This document shows, in pieces, positions 53,517 to 64,000 of a stretch of 64,000 nucleotides of DNA. Within the stretch, counting starts at the first letter, position 1. Each line of letters opens with the position of its first letter. Origin of the DNA: Dipteris shenzhenensis (taxonomy: Eukaryota > Polypodiophyta > Polypodiopsida > Gleicheniales); assembly GCA_047967505.1 (NCBI GenBank), contig CM106541.1. One strand, given 5' to 3'. The notes beneath the pieces are model-generated. The model made no database searches and was not told the DNA's origin. It saw nothing but the letters and a program-made list of their open reading frames with translations. Both the position numbers and the translations under genes were made by a program.

Positions 53517-54917
53517 ATGTGGGGAGGAAGTGCTTCTAGCTCACGTGATCTGCGGGAATCGATTTGGAAGGACTTATAGGGCACCCTCCTAGTCCTGCTG
53601 CACGGGTATATGACGGGTACCCTTAACACTCCCCAGGAGTCGACACTACAGACTCCGAGCCACCCCACACCGCCTGAGATCACCCCAGCGGAGTCCGCAC
53701 AGCCGTCTTATGCCCCTTCTTATGCCCCTTCCCCCGTACCGTCTTATGCCCCTTCCCCCATGCCGTCTTATGTCCCTTCTGCCATCCTGTCTTATGCCCC
53801 TTCCCCCATGCTGTCAGGAGGTCCTTCTGTCTCGGCAAGCCGTCGACGTACTCCCCAGCTGCCGAGACTCGGTTCTCCAGCTACGAGTGGTCAGCATAGT
53901 GCCGTGCAGTCCCCAGCTACGAGTGGCCAGCGTACGAGCTCGACACGACAGGGTAGCAGGCGTAGTAGTAGGGAGAGCAGTGGCGGATGCATGGCACAGT
54001 GCTTTGGGCCATGTGGCGGTGAGGAGGAGGATGATTCAGATGATTTAGACGTGCCTCTGGGTGATGGTACGATTTATTATGACATCACTCAGACAGGAGG
54101 CATCTTGATGGATGCGCGGGGGAAGGACATCATGGCCTTCATGCGCTCTATAATTGCTAACAATTACAGAGATTACTTTATCCACTATAAAGACCACCCA
54201 AAGAGGTTGGCTGATGAGACCGTCGCTACTATTTGCTCTACGTATCCTAACCCCCCCAATCGCCAGTTCATAGATAAATGGGGGAAGTCAAAGATTGTTA
54301 CGATACTTAGCAATAAAAGATCTTCCCTTGAGAGGCAGGCACTAGCGGAGCTTGCCAGGCTTAAGACAGGTCAACCTCCAAGGGGCCCACACTGCTCAGA
54401 AGCATGAGTGGAAGAAGGCAATGAAGTCAGCGAGGGAGGAGCCCAGTCTGCAGCACGTGGAGGCACGGAGGATCCAGATGGAGGAATATGAAAGCGCGCA
54501 TTTTGGAGCAGGGGGTGTTGAATCATGGGAGGCCCAATTTGTAAGTATCGATCTCAAATTATATTGCTTATGTAGTTTATTAGGAGGTTGGTTGTTTCTT
54601 TGTACTAATCCCTTCACAAAGTGTATCGCGGTCATGCAGCTTGAGATCGTGGGTAGATACCCTACTCCAATGGAGACAGCCTACCACTGCCACCATCGCA
54701 GAGGAGATACATGGAGGCACTTCTATGATGACGGGTTGATTACTAAGGAGCAGTATACCCGAGCTACTGGACAGGCCCCCCAGGTATTTGAAAGTAATTA
54801 AATAATGCCAAAATTATAAGTAAAGATTTGATTTTTCATACATTGATATATGTTGTCCCTTGTTTACAGGCCCCTGCACAAGACGACGAGGAAGTCGAGG
54901 AAGGCAGCGAGGATTAG
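53517..54917 (+). pseudogene. CACTA TnpA-like / plant Transposase_24-like gene
   Basis: ATG at 53517 (MWGGSASSSRDLRES) follows an acceptor at ~53510. In the same register a TAG comes 21 codons later, and the frame then stays open to 54407. Residues ~45-110 are repeats of SYAPSPMP type; next are Ser/Arg-rich and GEEEDDSDDLD stretches, then a conserved-looking domain (TGGILMDARGKDIMAFMRSI, IDKWGKSKIVTILSNKRSS). A frameshift near 54380 moves to HEWKKAMKSAREEPSLQHVE, which ends at donor CAATTT|GTAAGT. The third exon (acceptor at ~54640) reads GRYPTPMETAYHCHHRRGD followed by DDGLITKEQYTRATG. A last exon ends EEVEEGSED at 54917. This layout is typical of the DNA-binding partner encoded with Tnp2. 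A leader exon at ~52830-53035 is plausible. The family assignment is by pattern only. Confidence 0.62.
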
Positions 54918-54937
54918 TCGTAGAAGTAGTGCTACTA

Positions 54938-55095
54938 TTCTTTTTTGTACTTAAAGCCACTGGCTTGGCTTCGTTCCTCTTGTATATAGACTCCTCTTAT
55001 TTTTTGTACTTGAAGCCACATGACATGGCTTAGCTTCCTTATTTTTTGTACTTGAAGCCACATGACGTGGCTTAGCTTCGTGCTATATGTATATA
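54938..55095. repeat. Three ~50-bp repeats with AAGCCAC/GTGGCTT hairpins
   Basis: TTTTTGTACTTGAAGCCACA followed by TGACRTGGCTTAGCTTC occurs at ~54995 and ~55042, with a shorter version at ~54935. Each has a 7-bp inverted pair around 5 bases. It lies in the presumed 3' untranslated region of the TnpA-like gene. Confidence 0.8.
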
Positions 55096-55274
55096 CAAGC
55101 ACTTTTTGAGCTTTTAATTTTATTGCATTTTGGAGTTGTAATATTTTATTTGGAATTGTAATTAAAATGCGGTTGGCTGTAAGAATTGAATTACAGAATG
55201 TGGATATGGGATTCTTGTAACTATATGGCATACACAACATACACAGTATTCTGTAAAATTTATTTAAAAAAAAA

Positions 55275-55525
55275 AGGCGCGTCTATCAGTGCGTTTATAT
55301 TCGCGTCTGTCTGTTCGAGTTGCGTCTATACGTGCATCTATAAGAGCATTTATAAGCGCGTCTATTTATGCATCCTTCTGCATGTCTATACGCGCGTAAG
55401 TTTGATATATAGACGCGCAATTAGACGCGGGTCTCTAGACGCACAAATAGACGCGCAAATAGACGCGCCCGTAAGTTTTTTATTTAGTTCATGAAACGCG
55501 TCTGTGCGCGCGTCTATGGGTGCTT
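55275..55525. repeat. GCGTCTAT / ATAGACGC array 4, downstream of the TnpA-like gene
   Basis: Forward motifs (GCGCGTCTATCAGTGCGTTT, TTGCGTCTATACGTGCATCT) run to ~55395, then reversed motifs (ATATAGACGCGCAATTAGAC, AAATAGACGCGCAAATAGAC) run to ~55465, then two forward copies again near 55500. Spacing is mostly 12-16 bp. Confidence 0.82.
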
Positions 55526-55639
55526 TGTCTTGTTGTGAAGCAGGTGATTGATCTTGAGGTGGGACCAATACGGTAAACGATAAAAGATGGAGTATCTAAA
55601 TAAAATAAAGTGTTAGCGGGCAATCTTTACTTCTAGCCA

Positions 55640-57055
55640 ATATAGCCAATCTTTACTTCCAGCCAATAGTTACAAACCCTTACTAGCTCATGCCAAGTGG
55701 TGGAGGAGTCGAGGACATAAGGGCATGTTTTTTTGCAGATGTGCATATCGCTAGGGGAAAAAGGGTGTATAATGCGTGATCGGCCATGCAAAGCATATTC
55801 GATGGTGAAAATAATTTGCACGCATGTCAACCTAGGTGCAAGGTGGAGCCCCCATCTGATAAGTACTGGTTTGAATAACACACCTAGGACCGTGTTTTTA
55901 TATGGTTGTGCATGACACTAAGGCAAAAACGATGTTTTTTTAAACTTGATCCACAAAGCAAAACATATTCAATGGGCACAATACTGTGCACACACCTTCA
56001 ACTAGGTGGAATTGAATTACATGCAAAGTGGCATTCCCATCGCACAAGTACTTGATTGGATAACACACCTAGAAGCGTGTTTTTTTACGGATGTGCATGA
56101 CACTAAGGCAAAAATGGTATTTAATGCTCGATCGACCATGCAAAGCATATCCAATGGGCACAATACTTTTCCTATGCCTTAACCTAGGTGGTATTGAAAT
56201 GTTCTCAAAGAGACACACCCATCCGATAAGTACTTGGCTAGATAACATACTAAGCGCATGTTTTTTTGCAGATGTGCATATCACTACCGGAAAAATGTTG
56301 TATAATGCGTAATCGACCATGCAGAGCATATCTGATGGTGAAAATACTAAATGCACGCATCTCAACCTAGTTGAAATGGACTTGTGTGCAAAGTGGAGCC
56401 CCCATTTGATAAGCACTTGTTTGATTAACACACCTAGGACCGTGTTTTTTTATGGTTGTGCATGACACAAAGGCAAAAACTGTGTTTTATGCTTGATCGA
56501 CAATGCAAAGCATATCTAAAGGGCACAATACTTTGCACACCCCTTCAACTAGGTGGAATTGACTTACATGCAAAGTGGCACACCCGTCCCATAAGTGCTT
56601 GATCAGATAAGATACCTAGCAATGTGTTTTTTTCGGATGTGCGTGATGCTAGAGCAAAATAGTATTTAATGCTCGATCGACCATGCAAAGGATATCTGAT
56701 GGGCAGAACACTTTTCCTACGCCTCAACCTAGGTGGTATTGAAATGTTCTAAAAGAGACACACCCATCCGATAAGTACTTGGTCAAATAACACACCTAAG
56801 GGCATGTTTTTTTGTGGATGTGCATATGACTAGGGAAAAAACGGTGTATAATGCGTGATCAGCCATACAAAGCATATCTGATGGTGACAATGCTTTGCAC
56901 GCACCTCAACCTAGTTGAAACGGACTTGTGTGCAAAGTGGAGCCCCCATCTAATAAGTACTTGTTTGATTAACACACCTAGGACCGTGTTTTTTCATGGT
57001 TGTGCATGACACCAAGGCAAAAACTGTGTTTTATGCTTGATCGACAATGCAAAAA
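55640..57055 (-). repeat. Satellite B, inverted block of about 8 monomers
   Basis: Reverse-complement forms of the satellite B landmarks (CGATCGACCATGCAAAGCATATC, CCATC.GATAAGTACTTG, CGTGTTTTTTTACGGATGTGCATGACACTA) recur at ~182-bp spacing. Divergence from the 16.7-25.7 kb array is visible. The last monomer breaks off at ~57055, where copia coding sequence starts, so the retroelement truncates or interrupts it. Confidence 0.92.
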
Positions 57056-57059
57056 AATA

Positions 57060-57119
57060 TTCATGAAGGAATTGGGTGCAGAGAAGCTGCACAAGTTCAG
57101 AGACCTACTTGGTGTGTAG
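57060..57119 (+). pseudogene. Ty1/copia polyprotein C-terminus (RNase H end)
   Basis: Twenty codons ending in a stop read FMKELGAEKLHKFRDLLGV, the characteristic last residues of plant copia RNase H. Everything upstream is replaced by satellite B. A polypurine tract and an LTR start follow directly, so this is a 5'-truncated element. Confidence 0.75.
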
Positions 57120-57136
57120 GAATTGGGATTGAGCTC

Positions 57137-57498
57137 GAGGGGGAGTGTTGAGATATCGAGCTCCACTCATGATATGCTAGGGTGACCATTGTGCATTTAT
57201 GTCACCAACTTGTTAGCTGCAGATGCGATTGGTACACCATCCATGAATAATAGCTGGATGACAGCTATCTTGATGTACTCTAGTTAGTGGCTCAGTTAGT
57301 ATGCCACCTTAGTTAACTAAATTGGGTTTGAGACCCACATATAGGGTTCACCTATTCTTTTGTACTTAGAGCTCTTTTGGCTTTTACAACCAAGAAGAGG
57401 AAAACTATTCTCAACCTCCACCTTTGTGTATATTCCCCCATTGTGTATGTGAGAAAGCTACAAGTGAGACTCCTTCCTTCTCTCCCACTCTCTTCACA
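57137..57498 (+). mobile_element. Polypurine tract and LTR of the truncated copia element
   Basis: GAGGGGGAG at 57137-57145 is followed immediately by TGTTGAGATATCGAGCTCC, the start of an LTR at 57146. The LTR probably reaches 57.4-57.5 kb; I could not fix its end or a target duplication. TTTTGTACTTAGAGCTCTTTT near 57360 is in the usual region for the transcription start and polyadenylation signals. Confidence 0.65.
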
Positions 57499-57499
57499 T

Positions 57500-57660
57500 A
57501 TGTATGTGTATATATATATGTGTATGGGTGTGTGTATATATATATATATATTTATTTATTTATGAGTGTATATATATACATATACATATATATATATATT
57601 ATATGTATATGTGTATGTATGTATGTATTTTTATATTGATGCATATATGTCTATATTGAT
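57500..57660. repeat. TA/TG microsatellite
   Basis: Alternating TATATA, TGTGTA and TATGTATG tracts. The Tyr/Ile-rich frames across it are artefacts. Confidence 0.9.
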
Positions 57661-57716
57661 GTATATATTCATGCATACAGTTTGATAGATGGAGAAAATA
57701 GGCATGAAAACCATTT

Positions 57717-58080
57717 AAATTGGCTCTTTCCATTCAATTTGATGTATGACATGACCCCATTTGGATTTGTAAGTCCAAAGATACGGGGTCCTACTTTTAG
57801 GGCCTAAATGCCTAAAATAGGTAGCGCATCAACACACTGCCTATTTCAATCATTTAGGCCTCAAAAGTAGGAACCCATGGGGACCCTTCTCCATGGGGGC
57901 CTACTTTTAGGGTTCCCATGGGGTGCTACTTTTGAGGCCCAAATGCATGAAATAGGCAACGTGTTGATGCACTGCCTATTTCAAGCATTCAAGCCCTAAA
58001 AGTAGGACCCCGTATCTTTGGACTTAAAAAATCCAAATGGGATCATGTCATATATCAAAGAGAATTGCAATAGCCAATTT
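57717..58080. mobile_element. Foldback (MITE-like) element, ~364 bp
   Basis: The two halves are reverse complements over most of their length: AAATTGGCT at 57717 pairs with AGCCAATTT ending at 58080; 'TGTATGACATGA' pairs with 'ATCATGTCATATA'; 'AAAGATACGGGGTCCTACTT' pairs with 'AAGTAGGACCCCGTATCTTT'; and inner segments around AAATGCCTAAAATAGG and CCCCATGG pair as well. If the element is taken as AATTGGCT...AGCCAATT, it is flanked by TA on both sides, as Tc1/mariner-type elements are. It has no coding capacity. It ends two bases before the gypsy LTR start. Confidence 0.85.
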
Positions 58081-58082
58081 AG

Positions 58083-59205
58083 TGTTGGGATAACTATGGT
58101 CAAGGGCTTGCTCTATGGTGCATGTGTGCATCTAGGGGAGTCACATGTGTGTGTGTGTGTGTGTGTGTCGTAGAGGCACATCTAGTGCTATGATGTGTCT
58201 AGTGTGTGACCTAAGTGATGATGTAAGCCAAAGGCCCCCACATGGGAGGTTCCTTTGATTTAGGCCAATCCCACTAATGTAGGGGCTGATTGTCACTCAT
58301 AGGGGAGGTGCCTACACCATCCTCTCTTTCTAGAAAATCGAGGTCATTCCTTCATTCTAATACTGTTATGGATAAATTTGTCTAAGGAAAAAGGCATTAA
58401 TATGTGTGTGTGTTTGTATGTGTGGCAATAGTATAATAAAATATGGTGTGCATAGGGCCCAAGGTTGAGGTGGCAAGGCATGACCATGTGCCACCCTTCC
58501 ACGTAAGAGGACCCATAAGGTGTGATGTACATAATCCATGGTAGTAATATTATAAAATATAAGGTGGCATGGCTCCTCCATGTGCCACCCCTCCACCTAG
58601 GCTGCATTTAGTGAGAAGTAATATAAAATAGGTGGAGATGGATATTATATTGGGTTATTCCCTCCATGTAGGATAGGCCCATGTGGGGGAGGTATAGAAG
58701 GTCCAAGAGTGCAAGTTAAATAATGGGGAAAGTAGGATGAGGTGGCAAGATTCCTTGTGCCAACCCTCCACTTGTCCTCCTAGATAATTGAGAGTGCGTA
58801 ACCACCTAGCCCACATGGGAGACTCTTCCACACACACCTTGCATGTGGGAGAATGCATTTATTGGGAGAGACCCTCTCTCTTGGCTATAAAAGGAAGGGG
58901 CTATTCCTTGATGGGACAAGCTCATTCTTGTAAAGCCACCTAGCTAGTACTTCGATTTCCCCCTTCCCTTCCTTTCAAATAAAGCATGGTTCTCTTCCCT
59001 TGATGGTCTCCATCTTTACATTCCTTCTCCCATCATGTACATGTTGCTTTTCCCCCTCTCCCTTTCCCCTTGTGCCATAGTCTCCCTCCTCATTCCCTCC
59101 CCTTCTAATCCGTTTTCCCCTCCCATGATAACGTTTCACCCTCACATTCTCCTTTCCTCTATGGCCCTGGAACATCCTCTTGTCTTGATTTCTTTCCGGC
59201 TAACA
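58083..59205 (+). mobile_element. 5' LTR of a Ty3/gypsy retrotransposon
   Basis: The proposed LTR starts TGTTGGGATAAC (58083) and ends GGCTAACA (59205), giving a TGTT...AACA terminal inverted pair. It contains GGCTATAAAAGG (~58893), a strong TATA box, and AAATAAAG (~58978), a plausible polyadenylation signal. A TG microsatellite lies at ~58146. Four bases after the end is a primer-binding-site-like sequence. The left boundary is inferred from the terminal match; no 3' LTR is in the window. Confidence 0.6.
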
Positions 59206-62050
59206 AAAATGGTGTGGTTGCTGGGATCGAAATATCCATGGCTAGTGGTGTAAAGACTGGATTACTCCTACGACTGGGTGCAGCTCTGTGGCCTCTTCCA
59301 TGTGCAATTCTCTACTTTTGCACGTCCAAACTGCATGCCTTCCCTGTCTCTACAGCTACAAAACCTCCCTGCTTCTGCGCTTCCAGTCTGCCTACTTTTT
59401 GCTTGTAGTTCCTACTATATTCTGGTTGGCGAATCTTCTTCTTATACTGGTCGCATTAGCAGAACTGCAACATCTGTGCTCCCTCTGAGCTCCTGCGTGC
59501 ATCCACTGTATACACCCATGTGCATCGCGGACAGATCACGACAATTTTTTGGGCTCCTGTGTCTTCTAGTCACGGACAGTTTTTCTGGGTTTTTGCAAAA
59601 CTGTAACACATCTCGTGCCCCCCCTCTTGTCGCCATGCTTAGGGTCTAGCCTCTTGTCCTGATTTCTTTTGCGGCTAACAGAAATGGTGTGGCTGCTGGG
59701 ATCAAAATCTCTAAAGCTAGTGGTGTAAAGTCTGAGTTTAGCCCTATGAATGGGTGCAGCTCTACGGCCTCTTTCGTGTGCAGTTCTCTACTTTTGCGCC
59801 TCCAAATTGCATGCCTTCTCTATCTCTACACCTACAAAACCTCCCTGCTTCTACGCTTCCAGTCTGCCTGCTTTCTGCTTGCGGTTCCTACGTGTATTCT
59901 GGCTAGCAAATCTTCTACTTGTACCAGTCGCATCTGCAGAACTACAACATATGTGTCCCTCTGAGATACTATGCGCATCCACTGTGTACACCCACATGCA
60001 TCACAGACAAATCGCGATGGTTTTCTAGGCTCCTACGTCTTCTAGTCACGGATAGTTTTTCTGGGTTTCTACAAAACTGTAATAGATCCGGTTCCCCCCC
60101 TCTCGTCACCATGCTTAGGGTCTAGCCTCTTGTCCTGATTTCTTTTTTGGCTAACAGAAATGGTGTGGCTACTAGGATCGAAATCTCCATAGCTAGTGGT
60201 GTAGAGTCTGGGTTACTCCTACGATTGGGTGTGGGTGTGCGGCCTCTTTTGTGTGTAGTTCTCTACTTTTACACGTCCAAACTACGTGCCTTTCCTATCT
60301 CTACGGCTGCAAAACCTCCCTGCTTCTGTGCCTCTAGTCTGCCTGCTTTTTGCTTGCGATTCCTATGTGTATTCTAGCTGGCAAATCTTCTGCTTGTACC
60401 AGTCGCATCTGTAGAAGTGCAACATCTGTGCTCCCTCTGAGCTCCTTCGCACGCCCACTATGTACACCCGCGTGCATCACGGACTTATGGCAACAGTTTT
60501 TTGGGCTCCTACGTCTTCTAGTCGTGGACAGTTTTTCTGGGTTTTTGCAAAATTGTAACAGATCCCACGCCCCCCTCTCATCACCATGCTTAGGGTCTAG
60601 CCTCTTGTCTTAATTTCTTTTTCGGCTAACAGAAATGGTGTGGCTACTGGGATCAAAATCTCCACGGCTAGTGGTGTAAAATCTAGGATACTCCTATGAC
60701 TAGGTGTGGCTCTGCGGCCTCTTCCATGTGCAGTTATCTACTTTTGCACCTCCAAACTGTGTGCCTTCTCAGTCTCTATGGCTGTAAAACCTCCCTGCTT
60801 TTGTGCTTCCAGTCTGCCTACTTTCTGCTTGCGGTTCCTATGTGTATCTTGGCTGGAAAATCTTCTTCTTGTACGATCGCATCTGCAGAACTACAACATC
60901 TCTGCTCCCTCTGAGCTCCTATGCGCATCCACTGTGTACACCCACGCACATTGCGGACAGATCGCGATGGTTTTCTGGGCTCCTACATCTTCTAGTCATT
61001 AACAGTTTTTCTGGGTTTCTCCAAAACTATAACAGATCCTGTGCACCCCTCTCGTCACCATGCTTAGGGTCCAGCCGCTTGTCTTGATTTCTTTTCTGGC
61101 AACAGAAATGGTGTGGCTGCTGGGATCGAAATCTCCATGGCTAGTGGTGTAAAGTGTGGGTTACATCTATGACTGGGTGCGGCTCTGTAGCCTCTTTCGT
61201 GTGCAGTTCTCTACTTTTGCACCTCTAAACTGCGTGCCTTCCCTGTCTCTACGAGTGCAAAACCTCCTGCTTCTGCGCTTCCAGTCTGTGTGCTTTCTGC
61301 TTGCGGTTCCATGTATTCTAGCTGGCGAATCTTCTTCTTGTACCAATTGCATCTGCAGAACTGCAACATCTGTGCTCCGTCTGAGCTCCTGCGCACATCC
61401 AATGTGTACACCTGTGCGCATCGCGGACAGATCGCGATGGTTATTTCGGCTCTACGTCTTCTGATCGCAGACAGTTTCTCTGGGTTTTTGCAAAACTATA
61501 ATAGATCCTGTGCCCCCTCTCTCATCACCATGCTTAGGGTCTAACCTCTTGTCCTGATTTCTTTTTCGACTAACAGAAATGGTATGGCTGCTGGGATCGA
61601 AATCTCCATGGCTAGTGGTATAGAGTCTGAATTACTCCTACGACTAGGTGCAGCTTTGTAGCCTCTTTTGCATGCAGTTCTCTACTTTTGTGCCTCCAAA
61701 CTGCATGCCTTCCCTATCTCTACGGTTGCAAAACCTCCCTGCTTCTGCGCTTCCAGTCTGCCTGCTTTCTGCTTGCAGTTACTATGTGTATTCTGGCTGG
61801 CAAATCTTTTGCTTGTACCGGTGGCATTTGTAGAACTGCAACATCTATGCTCCCTCTGAGCTCTTGCATGCATCCACTGTGTACACCCGCGTGCATCGCG
61901 GACAGATCACGATGACTTTTTGGGTTCCTGCGTCTTCTAGTGGCAGACAATTTTTTAGGGTTTCTGCAAAACCATAACAGATCTCGCACCCCCCCATTGT
62001 TGCCATGCTTAGGGTCTAGCCTCTTGTCCTGATTTATTTTCAGGCTAACA
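59206..62050 (+). repeat. Six ~475-bp leader repeats, each with an LTR end and primer-binding site
   Basis: CTAACA followed by AAAA or GAAA and then TGGTGTGGYTGCTGGGATC occurs after 59205, 59680, 60156, 60631, 61104 and 61575, and once more after 62050. Units are 475, 476, 475, 473, 471 and 475 bp. Each begins with the primer-binding-site-like string and ends with a copy of the last ~25 bp of the LTR. The string resembles the tRNA-Asp-type site TGGCGCCGTTGCCGGGGA of plant Tat/Athila elements with mostly C-to-T or G-to-A changes. Cys/Leu-rich frames in the units are not genes. Confidence 0.88.
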
Positions 62051-62307
62051 GAAATGGTGTGGCTACTAGGACTGATGCGATATCATGCGGGTTGGTCCTT
62101 TTAAGATTGTCTATGAGCTATTCTATGCTAAAAATTCTTCCCGTGTAGTATTTCACGTAGTATTTCACAATACACCAGTCACACCCTACCCTGCCTATGT
62201 GTGCTTTGTGGATGTATCTTCACCTGATTTTCAATTCAAGCTACCTCTTTCCATTGTTTGCCCATAGATAAGCCTCATTTCATCTCTCTCTTTTCCATTT
62301 TCCAAGC

Positions 62308-64000
62308 ATGGTTGACATTCCTTTGTTTTGTGGATGAGTTGAAGAAAATCTAAATGAGTATCTTGTGGCCTTCAAGCACCATTGTGTTTCTCTCAACTTT
62401 CTTACTGAAGATAGATGGTTGTTAGTTCTTCCCACATTTCTGGAGGGTTTGACTCAAGTGTGGTATGAGAAGCAGGCCGACGACGTTCGCCAAAGCTAGC
62501 CAAGGTTGATAGTATCAACGATTGAGTATTTTGGCAAAGAAGAGGAGCCGGAGAATGTGTACCTATAGGTGGCAAACTTGAAGCAGTCAGAAGGTGAGAC
62601 GGCGTGTCGATATGTGAATCGAGCGGCCGTGCTCCTGGACCATTTAATTGCCACGCAGGAGGACAATGCCAAATTTCGAGCTGGAATAGCTCAGCATGTG
62701 TTGGGATACCTTATAGCAGGAGCAAGTGACAAATTCTACCTCAAGATGAAATGGGAGAATCTACAAACTATGGTGCTAGCACATGAGATTGCTCAAAAGT
62801 TTGATAAAGTTCAGTCTGACCCCACTTCAAAGAAGACAATTGTCCCTCCGCAACCCCCTCAGTTCTTGCAACAAAAACCTGGGGGGTCTAACTTAGGGGC
62901 ATACCCCCACCCCTCATCAGGGATGTATCCACCACCTCCACGTCAAATGTATGGTCCTCCCTTAGATGCTTACCCTCAACAAGGAGTACATCCTCAACCT
63001 CCACCTAGAAGATTTCCCCAACCTTGCCCACGAGCCCCCCTCGTTCCTACTCCCCCGGCCCCTCCTGCTAAGGAACCCGGAGTCTCAATGACCTAGCCAA
63101 GGCCCTGAATGTGATCCTTGGCTTGAAATGGTGGGCATCAGAAATCAAGCCAACTGCCCTCTAAGAGACCGTGCTAATATTGTATGCTACGAGTGCCACT
63201 AGAAGGGTCATTATCGCACGGAATGTCCCAATATTCCAAGGGTGAATCTTCTAAGTGAATCTGGCATTGAGGATTCTGATGTAGAGATCCTTGACCTCGG
63301 GAAAAGAAGTTATACCACCTCGGACTCCTCTCCAAACTGTGGACCACAGGCTACCCCAAGAAGAAGGTGTCCTTCTCAGAGCCCTCAGATGCTGAGATGG
63401 CAGACCCACCAACAGAGAAGACTAAAAGATCTCGCAGGAGTACTTGTGGTCACCCTCGGATTTTCCCATCGGCTTGGGGCAAGAAGACTATTCGGTCATT
63501 CAGGACCTTGCTCATCGTTCTTTGAGCATCATGCTCCCTCAACTAATAGCATTAAGCCCTAAGATGAGAGGTGAGCTGCAGCAAGGGATCTCAATAAGGA
63601 GGAGCAAGAAAAAGGGAAAGGTACGAGAGGTCTCTTCTATCTCTGAAGAAATTGATCGGCACCCACATACAGTAGATGTCATCATAGATAATTGTCATGT
63701 CAAAAATGTGTGTGTTGATGGGGGAGCCGCATGTAATATCATGGTGCCCCGAATCATGAAGAAATTGAATTTGAAATGCACAAGGCGTTCCTCCACTTGA
63801 ATCAAGGTAGCAGATGGTCGACGACTCGCCACCCTAGGAGTCATTGAGGATTTGCCCATCACTGTCAATGGGTTGACCACCACCATCAATTTCTATGTAG
63901 TGGACATTGAAGATACAGGCAGGAGTTACCCAGCCATACTCAAGAGACCATGGTTGAGAAAGAGTGATGCAGTCAGCTCTTGGAATATAGGACACATGTC
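62308..64000 (+). pseudogene. Ty3/gypsy gag-protease, decayed, running off the right edge
   Basis: ATG at 62308 opens a Gag-like frame: LNEYLVAFKHHCVSLNFLTE, FLEGLTQVWYEKQ, then YVNRAAVLLDHL, with a Pro/Gln-rich end. In-frame stops are TGA 62335, TAG 62497, TAG 62566 and TAG 63094. After a frame change a CCHC zinc knuckle follows (CYECH, stop, KGHYRTEC; TAG at 63200-63202). After another change the retropepsin reads VCVDGGAACNIMVPRIMKKL with its DGGA centre at 63717-63728, then a TGA at 63798, and continues as ADGRRLATLGVIEDLPITVN to the window edge. It would have encoded the capsid, RNA-binding and protease parts of a plant retrotransposon. The DGGA form fits Tat/Athila-type elements. At least six stops and two frame changes make it inactive. 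Confidence 0.85.

Noticed and set aside
57377-57639. Tyr-rich frames over the TA/TG tract
   Set aside because: Microsatellite translation inside and after the copia LTR.
59206-62050. Cys/Leu-rich frames of 60-120 codons on both strands
   Set aside because: They repeat every ~475 bp with the leader repeat and have no consistent frame or domain.
62085-62267. RVGPFKIV frame as an integrase C-terminus
   Set aside because: Only a few residues resemble the GPF-type integrase tail, and the position between leader repeats and gag is wrong for it.

Overview
The window looks like repeat-dominated nuclear DNA of a land plant. Plant-type TTTAGGG telomere motifs are embedded in a satellite. Coding stretches have plant-like GT-AG introns. 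The element types are those of plant genomes: CACTA Tnp2/TnpA-like genes, a Ty1/copia 3' end and a Ty3/gypsy element whose primer-binding site resembles the tRNA-Asp type. The element spectrum, including a DUF7869-type gene, makes me think of a non-flowering lineage such as a fern or lycophyte, but that is a weak inference. I see no ordinary single-copy host gene, tRNA, rRNA or CRISPR array. Nearly every coding stretch carries in-frame stops or frameshifts.

Layout. 1-1560: end of a CACTA element (Tnp2 fragment, GCGTCTAT repeat array, terminal motif). 1626-3745: palindrome array, core promoter and leader exon, then AT-rich tandem repeats. 6.0-9.9 kb: decayed unknown genes, including a RING-H2 protein. 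9.9-11.84 kb: satellite A with embedded TTTAGGG. 11.84-41.51 kb: a block bounded by a perfect 22-bp inverted pair, here proposed as a ~29.7-kb mobile element. It holds a leftward DUF7869-like gene (13.1-16.6 kb), satellite B (16.7-25.7 kb, 182-bp monomer with a 1456-bp higher-order repeat), a promoter, a G-rich palindromic array, GA-rich DNA, and a rightward gene (32.2-39.4 kb) ending in three tandem Ulp1/C48-like protease units. 41.5-45.5 kb: satellite A again. 45.9-48.75 kb: a DDE-type transposase pseudogene with an upstream palindrome cluster. 50.4-55.5 kb: a second CACTA element (degenerate Tnp2 leftward, TnpA-like gene rightward) with three GCGTCTAT arrays. 55.6-57.05 kb: inverted satellite B. 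57.06-57.5 kb: copia 3' end and LTR. 57.7-58.08 kb: foldback element. 58.08-64 kb: Ty3/gypsy 5' LTR, primer-binding site, six ~475-bp leader repeats that each repeat the LTR end and primer-binding site, then gag-protease running off the window.

How the parts fit. In the proposed giant element the two large genes are transcribed outward from a repeat-filled centre towards the inverted ends. The DUF7869 protein is the candidate recombinase; the Ulp1-like protein would be an accessory function, as C48 proteases are on some plant Mutator-like elements. Two short palindromic motifs recur beside genes of unrelated elements: TACCTCGATCGAGGTA lies upstream of TATA boxes at two loci, and GCGTCTAT arrays sit in or beside CACTA genes at four sites. 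Both look like binding-site arrays. Everything was read by eye from the sequence; homology calls rest on recognised motifs, not searches.
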